Of a stretch of DNA of 64,000 bases, positions 1-12,650 are shown piece by piece (position 1 is the first letter of the stretch; each line of letters starts with the position of its first letter). The position numbers and the translations under genes are program-made. The notes beneath the pieces were generated by a model, which was given only the letters and a program-made list of their open reading frames with translations, made no database searches and was not told the DNA's origin. The stretch comes from Delphinus delphis. Its lineage: Eukaryota; Chordata; Mammalia; Artiodactyla; Delphinidae. The stretch is from contig NW_027192670.1 in assembly GCF_949987515.2 (NCBI RefSeq), positions 806,001 to 870,000 of the forward strand, in the 5' to 3' direction.

Positions 1-11
1 CAATGATGCAC

Positions 12-83
12 TTGGCCAAAAAGGGCGTATGCGTTTTTTCCTGAATATATTCAGGAAAAAACGCATACGCCCTTTTTGGCCAA
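12..83. repeat. 72-bp perfect inverted repeat (exemplar of all units)
   Basis: The arms 12-47 and 48-83 are exact reverse complements with no spacer. The ends read TTGGCC...GGCCAA and the centre is GAATATATTC. Pairing stops at once outside (C at 11, C at 84). The arms contain AAAAAGGGCGTATGCG and its complement. Perfect copies also occur at 1592-1663, 7911-7982, 11071-11142 and 12651-12722. The remaining units carry one change each, described under their entries. The DNA could extrude as a cruciform; no function can be read from sequence alone. Confidence 0.97.
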
Positions 84-110
84 CCAAGCAAACTTGCAAA
101 GGAAATCTGC

Positions 111-920
111 ACTACAATGAAGTCTCACTTCCCCCCGGTCAAAAGGGGCATCTGAATAAAGCGTAAAATCCAGAAAGGCAGGACAGGCCATGGAGAACTG
201 GGAACCTTGTTATGCTGATGGGCGGGATGTAAATTGCCAACAGACACTCGGGAGAAGTGTATGGTGTTTCCTGAAACATCTAAAAAACAAAGCAACAGAG
301 CCTAGGGCACTTCCACTTATGGTCCTATAGCTTAGGGAAATTAAAATAAAAAAGACACAGCCACCCCAAAGTTTGGAACGGCTCTGTTTACAAGAACCTC
401 GTTTACAGCACAAGTTCAACATCGCAGAAAGTGAAAAATGGATAAAGAAGTTGTGGTATTTACTTACAAAGCAATATCACTCAGCAATGAAATCTATGTC
501 ATCAGGCCCTTAGTAGCACAATGAGTGGATTCAGGTATGATGATTCTAACTGAAATACGTCACACAGAAAAAGAAACATCATAAGATATCAGTAATACAC
601 GGAATGTAAACTTGGCTACACAGGAACTGAATTACAGAACAGAACATGGTCTCAAATTTAGAAAACCAACTTATGCTTGCTTAAGGGGAAAGGTGAGTTG
701 GGGTGCTGCATAAAACCAGAGATTGAAATGAGCACAGATAAAGTTCCTTAAGCCAAATATGGAATAGACAAGAGCTACTCCTTGCTCAACGAAATGGACT
801 CAACACCCCATATTAAACGCCTAAGAATGTACCTGACTAGTAAGTATCTTAAAACCTATGGATTGCTATGTCTCCAAAAGAGAATCAAGCGTGTGTACAG
901 GGGCATAAACGCAGCAGTGA
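111..920 (+). mobile_element. L1 3'-end-derived half of the satellite unit (exemplar)
   Basis: Several blocks follow the order and orientation of a cetartiodactyl L1 3' region: ACAATGAAGTCTCAC then AAAAGGGCCATC-like text near 111-155; GGAGAACTGGGAGCC and GATGTAAATTGCCAACAGA at 192-245; AATGGATAAAGAAGTTGTGG at 437-456; CACTCAGCAATGAAAT near 478-493; GAAATAAGTCACACAGAAAA-like text near 552-572; and AGGGGAAAGGTGAGTTGGGG near 684-703. The standalone L1 at 15,022-15,760 in this window shares the same block order. Similarity is higher in the diverged units after 20,761, which still include the A-rich tail that the 1.58-kb units lack. Seen directly: block order. Inferred: derivation from L1. Confidence 0.8.
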
Positions 921-1591
921 TAGGATTGGAGAGGTTCGGTGAGCAAATGAAGACCCTTTGAAGTCATATTGCATGGTACCCATTCCACGGGTCTCAACTC
1001 TGCAGGATTAAGGTATTCTTCCCTCAGCTAAAACATGCATGTGGAACCCAGAGTATGAACAACCGTGTGAACGGGAGACGTGTTCAAATATGGCTCAGTT
1101 TTCGTACCCTGGTACTCGGGTGCAACATTCCAGACGCTTTACTAACACTCTCCCCACTTGGAGAGTCAGCGCCTTTAACCTGCTGTTTGGCCCAGTTTGC
1201 AATTTCTGCGGAAGATGAACAGGAATAGCGAGAACCAATGAGAGACTAGCTGGAGGTGTCTGGACGGGCAAATTTAACTCTCATTTCCCACCAGGAAGAG
1301 GAAATAACCAAAGGCTCAGCGTGCCGTGCCGGAACCAGATTAGGGCCTGAAGCCATCCTGCGGTGTTGCGGCCAGCTCACAAGAAAGCGAGTTGAAGAAA
1401 GGAGCTCAGGGACACTGTAATTCACAAACCTGCAGAGTTATAAATGACAGCTATCGTCCAAAAATAGACTGAAGTAAGGCTGCCAAAAGGACTTGAAAGC
1501 GGGGCAGAATTGCAGGAAACCGATTTCAGGAGGTAGACTGGAATTGCATTGAAAGCATAGGAAAAGAGGCAGAACGTCCACAATGATGCAC

Positions 1592-3171
1592 TTGGCCAAA
1601 AAGGGCGTATGCGTTTTTTCCTGAATATATTCAGGAAAAAACGCATACGCCCTTTTTGGCCAACCAAGCAAGCTTGCAAAGGAAATCTGCACTACAATGA
1701 AGTCTCAGTTCCCCCCGGTCAAAAGGGCCATCTGAAAAAAGTGTAAAATCCAGAAAGGCAGGACAGGCCATGGAGAAATGGGAGCCTTGTTATGCTGATG
1801 GGCGGGATGTAAATTGCCAACAGACACTAGGGAGAAGTGTATGGTGTTTCCTGAAACATCTAAAAAACAAAGCAACAGAGCCTAGGGCACTTCCACTTAT
1901 GGTCCTATACCTTAGGGAAATTAAAATCAAAAAGACACAGCCACACCAAAGTTTGGGATGCCTCTGTTTACAAGAACCTCGTTTACCGTACAAGTTCAAT
2001 ATCACAGAAAGTGAAAAATGGATAAGGAACTTGTGGTACTTACGTACAATGCAGTATCACTCAGCAATGAAATCTATGTCATCAGGCCCTTAGCAGCACA
2101 ATGAGTGGATTCAGGTATGATGATTCTAACTGAAATAAGTCACACAGAAAAAGAAACATCATAAGATATCAGTAATACACGGAATGTAAACATGGCTACA
2201 CAGGAACTGAATTACAGAACAGAACAGGGTCTCAAATTTAGAAAACCAACTTATGCTTGCTTAAGGGGAAAGGTGAGTTGGGGTGCTGCATAAAACCAGA
2301 GATTGAAATGAGCACAGATAAAGTTCCTTAAGCCAAATATGGAATAGACAAGAGCTACTCCTTGCTCAACGAAATGGACTCAACACCCCATATTAAACGC
2401 CTAAGAATGTACCTGACTAGTAAGTATCTTAAAACCTATGGATTGCTATGTCTCCAAAAGAGAATCAAGCATGTGTACAGGGGCATAAACGCAGCAGTGA
2501 TAGGATTGGAGAGGTTCGGTGAGCAAATGAAGACCCTTTGAAGTCATATTGCATGGTACCCATTACATGGGTCTCAACTCTCCAGGTTTAAGGTATTCTT
2601 CCTTCAGCTAAAACATGCATGTGGAACCCAGAGTATGATCAACCATGTGAACGGGAGACGTGTTCAAATATGTCTCAGTTTTCCTCCCCTGGTACTCGGG
2701 TGCAACATTCCAGACGCTTTACTAACACTCTCCCCACTTGGAGAGTCAACGCCTTTAACCTCCTGTTTGGCCCAGTTTGCAATTTCTGCGGAAGATGAAC
2801 AGGAATAGCGAGAACCAATGAGAGACTAGCTGGAGGTGTCTGGACGGGCAAATTTAACTCTCATTTCCCACCAGGAAGAGGAAATAACCAAAGGCTCAGC
2901 ATGCCGTGCCAGAACCAGATTAGGGCCTGAAGCCATCCTGCGGTGGTGCGGCCAGCTCACAAGAAAGCGAGTTGAAGAAAGGAGCTCAGGGACACTGTAA
3001 TTCACAAACCTGCAGAGTTATAAATGACAGCTATCGTCCAAAAATATACTGAAGTAAGACTGCCCAGAGGACTTGAAAGTGGGGCAGAATTGCAGGAAAC
3101 CGATTTCAGGAGGTAGACTGGAATTGCATTGAAAGCATAGGAAAAGAGGCAGAGCGTCCACAATGATGCAC
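1592..3171 (+). repeat. Satellite unit 2 (1,580 bp)
   Basis: The inverted repeat 1592-1663 is perfect. Its distal diagnostic segment (about 2600-2695) is type I, with TGAACGGG and CCTCCCCTGG. It has the AACTTGTGGTACTTACGTAC variant near 2028, where most neighbours read AAGTTGTGGTATTTAC. Confidence 0.9.
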
Positions 3172-4751
3172 TTGGCCAAAAAGGGCGTATGCGTTTTTTC
3201 CTGAATGTATTCAGGAAAAAACGCATACGCCCTTTTTGGCCAACCAAGCAAGCTTGCAAAGGAAATCTGCACTACAATGATGTCTCATTTCCCCCCGGTC
3301 AAAAGGGCCATCTGAAAAAAGTGTAAAATCCAGAAAGGCAGGACAGGCCATGGAGAACTGGGAGCCTTGTTATGCTGATGGGCGGGATGTAAATTGCCAA
3401 CAGACACTCGGGAGAAGTGTATGGTGTTTCCTGAAACATCTAAAGTACAAAGCAACAGAGCCTAGGGCAATTCCACTTATGGTCCTATAGCTTAGGGAAA
3501 TTAAAATCAAAAAGACACAGCCACCCCAAAGTTTGGAATGGCTCTGTTTACAAGAACCGCGTTTACAGTACAAGTTCAACATCGCAGAAAGTGAAAAATG
3601 GATAAAGAAGTTGTGGTATTTACTAACAAAGCAATATCACTCAGCAATGAAATCTATGTCGTCAGGCCCTTAGCAGCACAATGAGTGGATTCAGGTATGA
3701 TGATTCTAACTGAAATAAGTCACACAGAAAAAGAAACATCATAAGATATCAGTAATACACGGAATGTAAACTTGGCTACACAGGAACTGAATTACAGAAC
3801 AGAACAGGGTCTCAAATTTAGAAAACCAACTTATGCTTGCTTAAGGGGAAAGGTGAGTTGGGGTGCTGCATAAAACCAGAGATTGAAATGTGAACAGATA
3901 AAGTTCCTTAAGCCAAATATGGAATAGACAAGAGCTACTCCTTGCTCAACGAAATGGACTCAACACCGCATATTAAACGCCTAAGAATGTACCTGACTAG
4001 TAAGTATCTTAAAACCTATGTACTGCTATGTCTCCGAAAGAGAATCAAGCATGTGTACAGGGGCATAAACGCAGCAGTGATAGGATTGGAGAGGTTCGGT
4101 GAGCAAATGAAGACCCTTTGAAGTCATATTGCCTGGTACCCATTACATGGGTCTCAACTCTCCAGGTTTAAGGTATTCTTCCTTCAGCTAAAACATGCAT
4201 GTGGAACCCAGAGTATGATCAACCATGTGAACGGGAGACGTGTTCAAATATGTCTCAGTTTTCCTCCCCTGGTACTCGGGTGCAACATTCCAGACGCTTT
4301 ACTAACACTCTCCCCACTTGGAGAGTCAACGCCTTTAACCTCCTGTTTGGCCCAGTTTGCAATTTCTGCGGAAGATTAACAGGAATAGCGAGAACCAATG
4401 AGAGACTAGCTGGAGGTGTCTGGACGGGCAAATTTAACTCTCATTTCCCACCAGGAAGAGGAAATAACCAAAGGCTCAGCATGCCGTGCCAGAACCAGAT
4501 TAGGGCCTGAAGCCATCCTGCGGTGGTGCGGCCAGCTCACAAGAAAGCGAGTTGAAGAAAGGAGCTCAGGGGCATTGTAATTCACAAACCTGCAGAGTTA
4601 TAAATGACAGCTATCGTCCAAAAATATACTGAAGTAAGACTGCCCAGAGGACTTGAAAGTGGGGCAGAATTGCAGGAAACCGATTTCAGGAGGTAGACTG
4701 GAATTGCATTGAAAGCATAGGAAAAGAGGCAGAGCGTCCACAATGATGCAC
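3172..4751 (+). repeat. Satellite unit 3 (1,580 bp)
   Basis: The inverted repeat 3172-3243 has a centre change, GAATGTATTC, that unit 4 shares. From about 2560 to 4130 this stretch is almost base-for-base the same as 4140-5700, sharing rare variants such as TGAACAGATA and TACTGCTATGTCTCCG. The diagnostic segment is type I. Confidence 0.9.
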
Positions 4752-6330
4752 TTGGCCAAAAAGGGCGTATGCGTTTTTTCCTGAATGTATTCAGGAAAAA
4801 ACGCATACGCCCTTTTTGGCCAACCAAGCAAGCTTGCAAAGGAAATCTGCACTACAATGAAGTCTCATTTCCCCCCGGTCAAAAGGGCCATCTGAAAAAA
4901 GTGTAAAATCCAGAAAGGCAGGACAGGCCATGGAGAACTGGGAGCCTTGTTATGCTGATGGGCGGGATGTAAATTGCCAACAGACACTCGGGAGAAGTGT
5001 ATGGTGTTTCCTGAAACATCTAAAGTACAAAGCAACAGAGCCTAGGGCAATTCCACTTATGGTCCTATAGCTTAGGGAAATTAAAATCAAAAAGACACAG
5101 CCACCCCAAAGTTTGGAATGGCTCTGTTTACAAGAACCGCGTTTACAGTACAAGTTCAACATCGCAGAAAGTGAAAAATGGATAAAGAAGTTGTGGTATT
5201 TACTAACAAAGCAATATCACTCAGCAATGAAATCTATGTCGTCAGGCCCTTAGCAGCACAATGAGTGGATTCAGGTATGATGATTCTAACTGAAATAAGT
5301 CACACAGAAAAAGAAACATCATAAGATATCAGTAATACACGGAATGTAAACTTGGCTACACAGGAACTGAATTACAGAACAGAACAGGGTCTCAAATTTA
5401 GAAAACCAACTTATGCTTGCTTAAGGGGAAAGGTGAGTTGGGGTGCTGCATAAAACCAGAGATTGAAATGTGAACAGATAAAGTTCCTTAAGCCAAATAT
5501 GGAATAGACAAGAGCTACTCCTTGCTCAACGAAATGGACTCAACACCGCATATTAAACGCCTAAGAATGTACCTGACTAGTAAGTATCTTAAAACCTATG
5601 TACTGCTATGTCTCCGAAAGAGAATCAAGCATGTGTACAGGGGCATAAACGCAGCAGTGATAGGATTGGAGAGGTTCGGTGAGCAAATGAAGACCCTTTG
5701 AAGTCATATTGCATGGTACCCGTTCCACGGGTTTCAACTACCCAGGTTTAAGGTATTCTTCCTTCAGCTAAAACATGCATGTGGAACCTACAGCATGATC
5801 AACCATGTGATCGGGAGACGTGTTCAAATATGTCTCAGTTTTCGTACCCTGGTACTCGGGTGCACATTCCAGACGCTTTACTAACACTCTCCCGACTTGG
5901 AGAGTCAGTCCCTTTAACCTCCTGTTTGGCCCAGTTTGCAATTTCTGCGGAAGATGAACAGGAATAGCGAGAACCAATGAGAGACTAGCTGGAGGTGTCT
6001 GGACGGGCAAATTTAACTCTCATTTCCCACCAGGAAGACGAATTAACCAAAGGCTCAGCGTGCCGTGCCGGAACCAGATTAGGGTCTGAAGCCATCCTGC
6101 GGTGTTGCAGCCAGGTCACAAGAAAGCGAGTTGAAGGAAGGAGCTCAGGGGCAGTGTAATTCACAAACCTGCAGAGTTATAAATGACAGCTATCCTCCAA
6201 AAATATACTGAAGTAAGGCTGCCAAGAGGACTTAAAAGAGGGGCAGAATTGCAGGAAACCGATTTCAGGAGGTAGACTGGAATTGCATTGAAAGCATAGG
6301 AAAAGAGGCAGAACGTCCACAATGATGCAC
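4752..6330 (+). repeat. Satellite unit 4 (1,579 bp)
   Basis: The inverted repeat 4752-4823 carries the same GAATGTATTC centre as unit 3. The unit is a close sister of unit 3 until about 5,700, then switches to type II (ACGGGTTTCAACTACCC, TGATCGGG, CGTACCCTGG). The missing base relative to its neighbours is in GTGCACATTCC near 5,862, where others read GTGCAACATTCC. Confidence 0.9.
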
Positions 6331-7910
6331 TTGGCCAAAAAGGGCGTATGCGTTTTTTCCTGAATATATTCAGGAAAAAACGCATAGGCCCTTTTTGGCC
6401 AACCAAGCAAACTTGCAAAGGAAATCTGCACTACAATGAAGTCTCACTTCCCCCCAGTCAAAAGGGCCATCTGAAAAAAGTGTAAAATCCAGAAAGGCAG
6501 GACAGGCCATGGAGAACTGGGAGCCTTGTTATGCTGATGGGCGGGATGTAAATTGCCAACAGACACTCGGGAGAAGTGTATGGTGTTTCCTGAAACATCT
6601 AAAAAACAAAGCAACAGAGCCTAGGGCACTTCCACTTATGGTCCTATAGCTTAGGGAAATTAAAATAAAAAAGACACAGCCACCCCAAAGTTTGGAACGG
6701 CTCTGTTTACAAGAACCTCGTTTACAGCACAAGTTCAACATCGCAGGAAGTGAAAAATGGATAAAGAAGTTGTGGTATTTACTTACAAAGCAATATCACT
6801 CAGCAATGAAATCTATGTCATCAGGCCCTTAGTAGCACAATGAGTGGATTCAGGTATGATGATTCTAACTGAAATACGTCACACAGAAAAAGAAACATCA
6901 TAAGATATCACTAATACACGGAATGTAAACTTGGCTACACAGGAACTGAATTCCAAAACAGAACAGGGTCTCAAATTTAGAAAACCAACTTATGCTTGCT
7001 TAAGGGGAAAGGTGAGTTGGGGTGCTGCATAAAACCAGAGATTGAAATGAGCACAGATAAAGTTCCTTAAGCCAAATATGGAATAGACAAGAGCTACTCC
7101 TTGCTCAACGAAATGGACTCAACACCCCATATTAAACGCCTAAGAATGTACCTGACTAGTAAGTATCTTAAAACCTATGGATTGCTATGTCTCCGAAAGA
7201 GAATCAAGCATGTGTACAGGGGCATAAACGCAGCAGTGATAGGATTGGAGAGGTTCGGTGAGCAAATGAAGACCCTTTGAAGTCATATTGCATGGTACCC
7301 ATTACATGGGTCTCAACTCTCCAGGTTTAAGGTATTCTTCCTTCAGCTAAAACATGCATGTGGAACCCAGAGTATGATCAACCATGTGAACGGGAGACGT
7401 GTTCAAATATGTCTCAGTTTTCCTCCCCTGGTACTCGGGTGCAACATTCCAGACGCTTTACTAACACTCTCCCCACTTGGAGAGTCAACGCCTTTAACCT
7501 CCTGTTTGGCCCAGTTTGCAATTTCTGCGGAAGATGAACAGGAATAGCGAGAACCAATGAGAGACTAGCTGGAGGTGTCTGGACGGGCAAATTTAACTCT
7601 CATTTCCCACCAGGAAGAGGAAATAACCAAAGGCTCAGCATGCCGTGCCAGAACCAGATTAGGGCCTGAAGCCATCCTGCGGTGGTGCGGCCAGCTCACA
7701 AGAAAGCGAGTTGAAGAAAGGAGCTCAGGGGCATTGTAATTCACAAACCTGCAGAGTTATAAATGACAGCTATCGTCCAAAAATATACTGAAGTAAGACT
7801 GCCCAGAGGACTTGAAAGTGGGGCAGAATTGCAGGAAACCGATTTCAGGAGGTAGACTGGAATTGCATTGAAAGCATAGGAAAAGAGGCAGAACGTCCAC
7901 AATGATGCAC
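6331..7910 (+). repeat. Satellite unit 5 (1,580 bp)
   Basis: The inverted repeat 6331-6402 has one uncompensated arm change (C to G at 6387, reading CGCATAGGCC). The L1-derived half resembles unit 1. The distal diagnostic segment (about 7300-7440) is type I. Confidence 0.9.
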
Positions 7911-9490
7911 TTGGCCAAAAAGGGCGTATGCGTTTTTTCCTGAATATATTCAGGAAAAAACGCATACGCCCTTTTTGGCCAACCAAGCAAGCTTGCAAAG
8001 GAAATCTGCACTACAATGAAGTCTCACTTCCCCCCGGTCAAAAGGGCCATCTGAAAAAAGTGTAAAATCCAGAAAGGCAGGACAGGCCATGGAGAACTGG
8101 GAGCCTTGTTATGCTGATGGGCGGGATGTAAATTGCCAACAGACACTCAGGAGAAGTGTATGGTGTTTCCTGAAACATCTAAAAAACAAAGCAGCAGAGC
8201 CTAGGGCACTTCCACTTATGGTCCTATAGCTTAGGGAAATTAAAATCAAAAAGACACAGCCACCCCAAAGTTTGGGATGCCTCTGTTTACAAGAACCTCG
8301 TTTACCGTACAAGTTCAACATCGCAGAAAGTGAAAAATGGATAAAGAAGTTGTGGTATTTACTTACAAAGCAATATCACTCAGCAATGAAATCTATGTCA
8401 TCAGGCCCTTAGCAGCACAATGAGTGGATTCAGGTATGATGATTCTAACTGAAATAAATCACGCAGAAAAAGAAACATCATAAGATATCACTAATACACG
8501 GAATGTAAACTTGGCTACACAGGAACTGAATTACAGAACAGAACAGGTTCTCAAATTTAGAAAACCAAGTTATGCTTGCTTAAGGGTAAAGGTGAGTTGG
8601 GGTGCTGCATAAAACCAGAGATTGAAATGAGCACAGATAAAGTTCCTTAAGTCAAATATGGAATAGACAAGAGCTACTCCTTGCTCAACGAAATGGACTC
8701 AACACCGCATATTAAACGCCTAACAATGTACCTGACTAGTAAGTATCTTAAAACCTATGGATTGCTATGTCTCCGAAAGAGAATCAAGCATGTGTACAGG
8801 GGCATAAACGCAGCAGTGATAGGATTGGAGAGGTTCGGTGAGCAAATGAAGACCCTTTGAAGTCATACTGCATGGTACCCATTCCACGGGTTTCAACTAC
8901 CCAGGTTTAAGGTATGCTTCCTTCAGCAAAAACATGCATGTGGAACCTAGAGTTTGATCAACCATGTGATCGGGAAACGTGTTCAAATATGTCTCAGTTT
9001 TTGTACCCTGGTACTCGGGTGCAACATTCCAGACACTTTACTAACACTCTCCCGACTTGGAGTGTCAGTCCCTTTAACCTCCTGTTTGGCCCAGTTTGCA
9101 ATTTCTGCGGAAGATGAACAGGAATAGGGAGAACCAATGAGAGACTAGCTGGAGGTGTCTGGACGGGCAAATTTAACTCTCATTTCCCACCAGGAAGAGG
9201 AATTAACCAAAGGCTCAGAGTGCCGTGCCAGAACCAGATTAGGGCCTGAAGCCATCCTGCAGTGTTGCAGCCAGGTTACAAGAAAGCGAGTTGAAGAAAG
9301 GAGCTCAGGGGCACTGTAATTCACAAACCTGCAGAGTTATAAATGACAGCTATCGTCCAAAAATATACTGAAGTAAGGCTGCCAAGAGGACTTGAAAGCG
9401 GGGCAGAATTGCAGGAAACCGATTTCAGGAGGTAGACTGGAATTGCATTGAAAGCATAGGAAAAGAGGCAGAGCGTCCACAATGATGCAC
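7911..9490 (+). repeat. Satellite unit 6 (1,580 bp)
   Basis: The inverted repeat 7911-7982 is perfect. The distal diagnostic segment (about 8880-9010) is type II, with its own variants GTATGCTTCC and AGAGTTTGATC. Confidence 0.9.
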
Positions 9491-11070
9491 TTGGCCAAAA
9501 AGGGCGTATGCGTTTTTTCCTGAATATATTCAGGAAAAAACTCATACGCCCTTTTTGGCCAACCAAGCAAGATTGCAAAGGAAATCTGCACTACAATGAA
9601 GTCTCACTTCCCCCCGGTCAAAAGGGCCATCTGATAAAAGTGTAAAATCCAGAAAGGCAGGACAGGCCATGGAGAACTGGGAGCCTTGTTATGCTGATGG
9701 GCGGGATGTAAATTGCCAACAGACACTCGGGAGAAGTGTATGGTGTTTCCTGAAACATCTAAAAAACAAAGCAACAGAGCCTAGGGCACTTCCACTTATG
9801 GTCCTATAGCTTAGGGAAATTAAAATCAAAAAGACACAGCCACCCCAATGTTTGGGACGCCTCTGTTTACAAGAACCTCGTTTACCGTACAAGTTCAATA
9901 TCACAGAAAGTAAAAAATGGATAAAGAACTTGTGGTACTTACGTACAATGCAGTATCACTCAGCAATGAAATCTATGTCATCAGGCCCATAGCAGCATAA
10001 TGAGTGGATTCAGGTACGATGATTCTAACTGAAATAAGTCACGCAGAAAAAGAAACATCATAAGATATCACTAATACACGGAATGTAAACTTGGCTACAC
10101 AGGAACTGAATTCCAAAACAGAACAGGGTCTCAAATTTAGAAAACCAACTTATGCTTGCTTAAGGGTAAAGGTGAGTTGGGGTGCTGCATAAAACCAGAG
10201 ATTGAAATGAGCACAGATAAAGTTCCTTAAGCCAAATATGGAATAGACAAGAGCTACTCCTTGCTCAACGAAATGGACTCAACACCCCATATTAAACGCC
10301 TAAGAATGCACCTGACTACTGAGTATCTTAAAACCTATGGATTGCTATGTCTCCAAAAGAGAATCAAGTGTGTGTACAGGGGCATAAACGCAGCAGTGAT
10401 AGGATTGGAGAGGTTCGGTGAGCAAATGAAGACCCTTTGAAGTCATATTGCATGGTACCCATTACACGGGTCTCAACTACCCAGGTTTAAGGTATTCTTC
10501 CTTCAGCTAAAACATGCATGTGGAACCCAGAGTATGATCAACCGTGTGAACGGGAGACGTGTTCAAATATGTCTCAGTTTTCCTCCCCTGGTACTCGGGT
10601 GCAACATTCCAGACGCTTAACTAACACTCTCCCGACTTGGAGAGTCAGCGCCTTTAACCTCCAGTTTGGCCCAGTTTGCAATTTCTGCGGACGATGAACA
10701 GGAATAGGGAGAACCAATGAGAGACTAGCTGGAGGTGTGTTGACCGGCAAATTTAACTCTCATTTCCCACCAGGAAGAGGAAATAACCAAAGGCTCAGCG
10801 TGCCGTGCCGCAACCAGTTTAGGGCCTGAAGCCATCCTGCGGTGTTGCAGCCAGCTCAAAAGAAAGCGAGTTGAAGAAAGGAGCTCAGGGACACTGTAAT
10901 TCACAAACCTGCAGAGTTATAAATGACAGCTATCGTCCAAAAATATACTGAAGTAAGACTGCCAAGAGTACTTGAAAGCGGGGCAGAATTGCAGGAAACC
11001 GATTTCAGGAGGTAGACTGGAATTGCACTGAAAGCATAGGAAAAGAGGCAGAGCGTCCACAATGATGCAC
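9491..11070 (+). repeat. Satellite unit 7 (1,580 bp)
   Basis: The inverted repeat 9491-9562 has one uncompensated arm change (G to T at 9542, reading ACTCATACGCC). The distal diagnostic segment (about 10460-10600) is type I. Confidence 0.9.
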
Positions 11071-12650
11071 TTGGCCAAAAAGGGCGTATGCGTTTTTTCC
11101 TGAATATATTCAGGAAAAAACGCATACGCCCTTTTTGGCCAACCAAGCAAGCTTGCAAAGGAAATCTGCATTACAATGAAGTCTCACTTCCCCCCAGTCA
11201 AAAGGGCCATCTGTAAAAAGTGTAAAATCCAGAAAGGCAGGACAGGCCATGGAGAACTGGGAGCCTTGTTATGCTGATGGGCGGGATGTAAATTGCCAAC
11301 AGACACTCCGGAGAAGTGTATGGTGTTTCCTGAAACATCTAAAAAACAAAGCAGCAGAGCCTAGGGCACTTCCACTTATGGTCCTATAGCTTAGGGAAAT
11401 TAAAATCAAAAAGACACAGCCACCCCAAAGTTTGGGACGCCTCTGTTTACAAAAACCTCGTTTACCGTACAAGTTCAATATCACAGAAAGTGAAAAATGG
11501 ATAAAGAACTTGTGGTACTTATGTACAATGCAGTATCACTCAGCAATGAAATCTATGTCATCAGGCCCTTAGCAGCACAATGAGTGGACTCAGGTATGAT
11601 GATTCTAACTGAAATAAGTCACACAGAAACAGAAACATCATAAGATATCACTAATACACGGAACGTAAACTTGGCTACAGAGGAACTGAATTCCAAAACA
11701 GAACACGGTCTCAAATTTAGAAAACCAACTTATGCTTGCTTAAGAGGAAAGGTGAGTTGGGGTGCTGCATAAAACCAGAGATTGAAATGAGCACAGATAA
11801 AGTTCATTAAGCCAAATATGGAATAGACAAGAGCTACTCCTTGCTCAACGAAATGGACTCAACACCGCATATTAAACGCCCAAGAATGTACCTGACTAGT
11901 AAGTATCTTAAAACCTATGGATTGCCATGTCTCTGAAAGAGGATCAAGCGTGTGTACAGGGGCATAAACGCAGCAGTGATAGGATTGGAGAGGTTCGGTG
12001 AGCAAATGAAGACCCTTTGAAGTCATATTACATGGTACCCATTCCACGGGTTTCAACTACCCAGGTTTAAGGTATTCTTCCTTCAGCTAAAACATGCATG
12101 TGGAACCTAGAGTATGATCAACCATGTGATCGGGAGACGTGTTCAAATATGTCTCAATTTTCGTACCCTGGTACTCGGGTGCAACATTCCAGACGCTTTA
12201 CTAACACTCTCCCGACTTGGAGAGTCAGTCCCTTTAACCTCCTGTTTGGCCCAGTTTGCAATTTCTGCGGAAGATGAACAGGAATAGCGAGAACCAATGA
12301 GAGACTAGCTGGAGGTGTCTGGACGGGCAAATTTAACTCTCATTTCCCACCAGAAAGAGGAATTAACCAAAGGCTCAGCGTGCCGTGCCGGAACCAGTTT
12401 AAGGCCTGAAGCCATCCTGCGGTGTTGCGGCCAGGTCACAAGAAAGCGAGTTGAAGAAAGGAGCTCAGGGGCACTGTAATTCACAAACCTGCAGAGTTAT
12501 AAATGACAGCTATCGTCCAAAAATATACTGAAGTAAGGCTGCCAAGAGGACTTGAAAGCGGGGCAGAATTGCAGAAAACCAATTTCAGGAGGTAGACTGG
12601 AACTGCATTGAAAGCATAGGAAAAGAGGCAGAACGTCCACAATGATGCAC
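11071..12650 (+). repeat. Satellite unit 8 (1,580 bp)
   Basis: The inverted repeat 11071-11142 is perfect. The distal diagnostic segment (about 12040-12180) is type II. Local variants include AAAAACCTCG near 11450 and CTCTGAAAGAGG near 11930. Confidence 0.9.

Larger units (their letters stand above)
12..1591 (+). repeat. Satellite unit 1 (1,580 bp)
   Basis: Phase is set at the inverted repeat 12-83, which is perfect here: two 36-base arms around GAATATATTC. Around 170-540 this unit is closest to unit 5. Its diagnostic segment at 1015-1140 is mixed: TGAACGGG as in type I and CGTACCCTGG as in type II. Confidence 0.9.

Noticed and set aside
210..422. Recurring 60-113-codon frames in the 1.58-kb units
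   Set aside because: They sit at the same place in each satellite unit, overlap one another in different frames and translate L1-derived or unrecognised repeat sequence.
934..952. CENP-B-box-like TTCGG in the 1.58-kb unit
   Set aside because: GTTCGGTGAGCAAATG lacks the required A and CGGG positions of the box.
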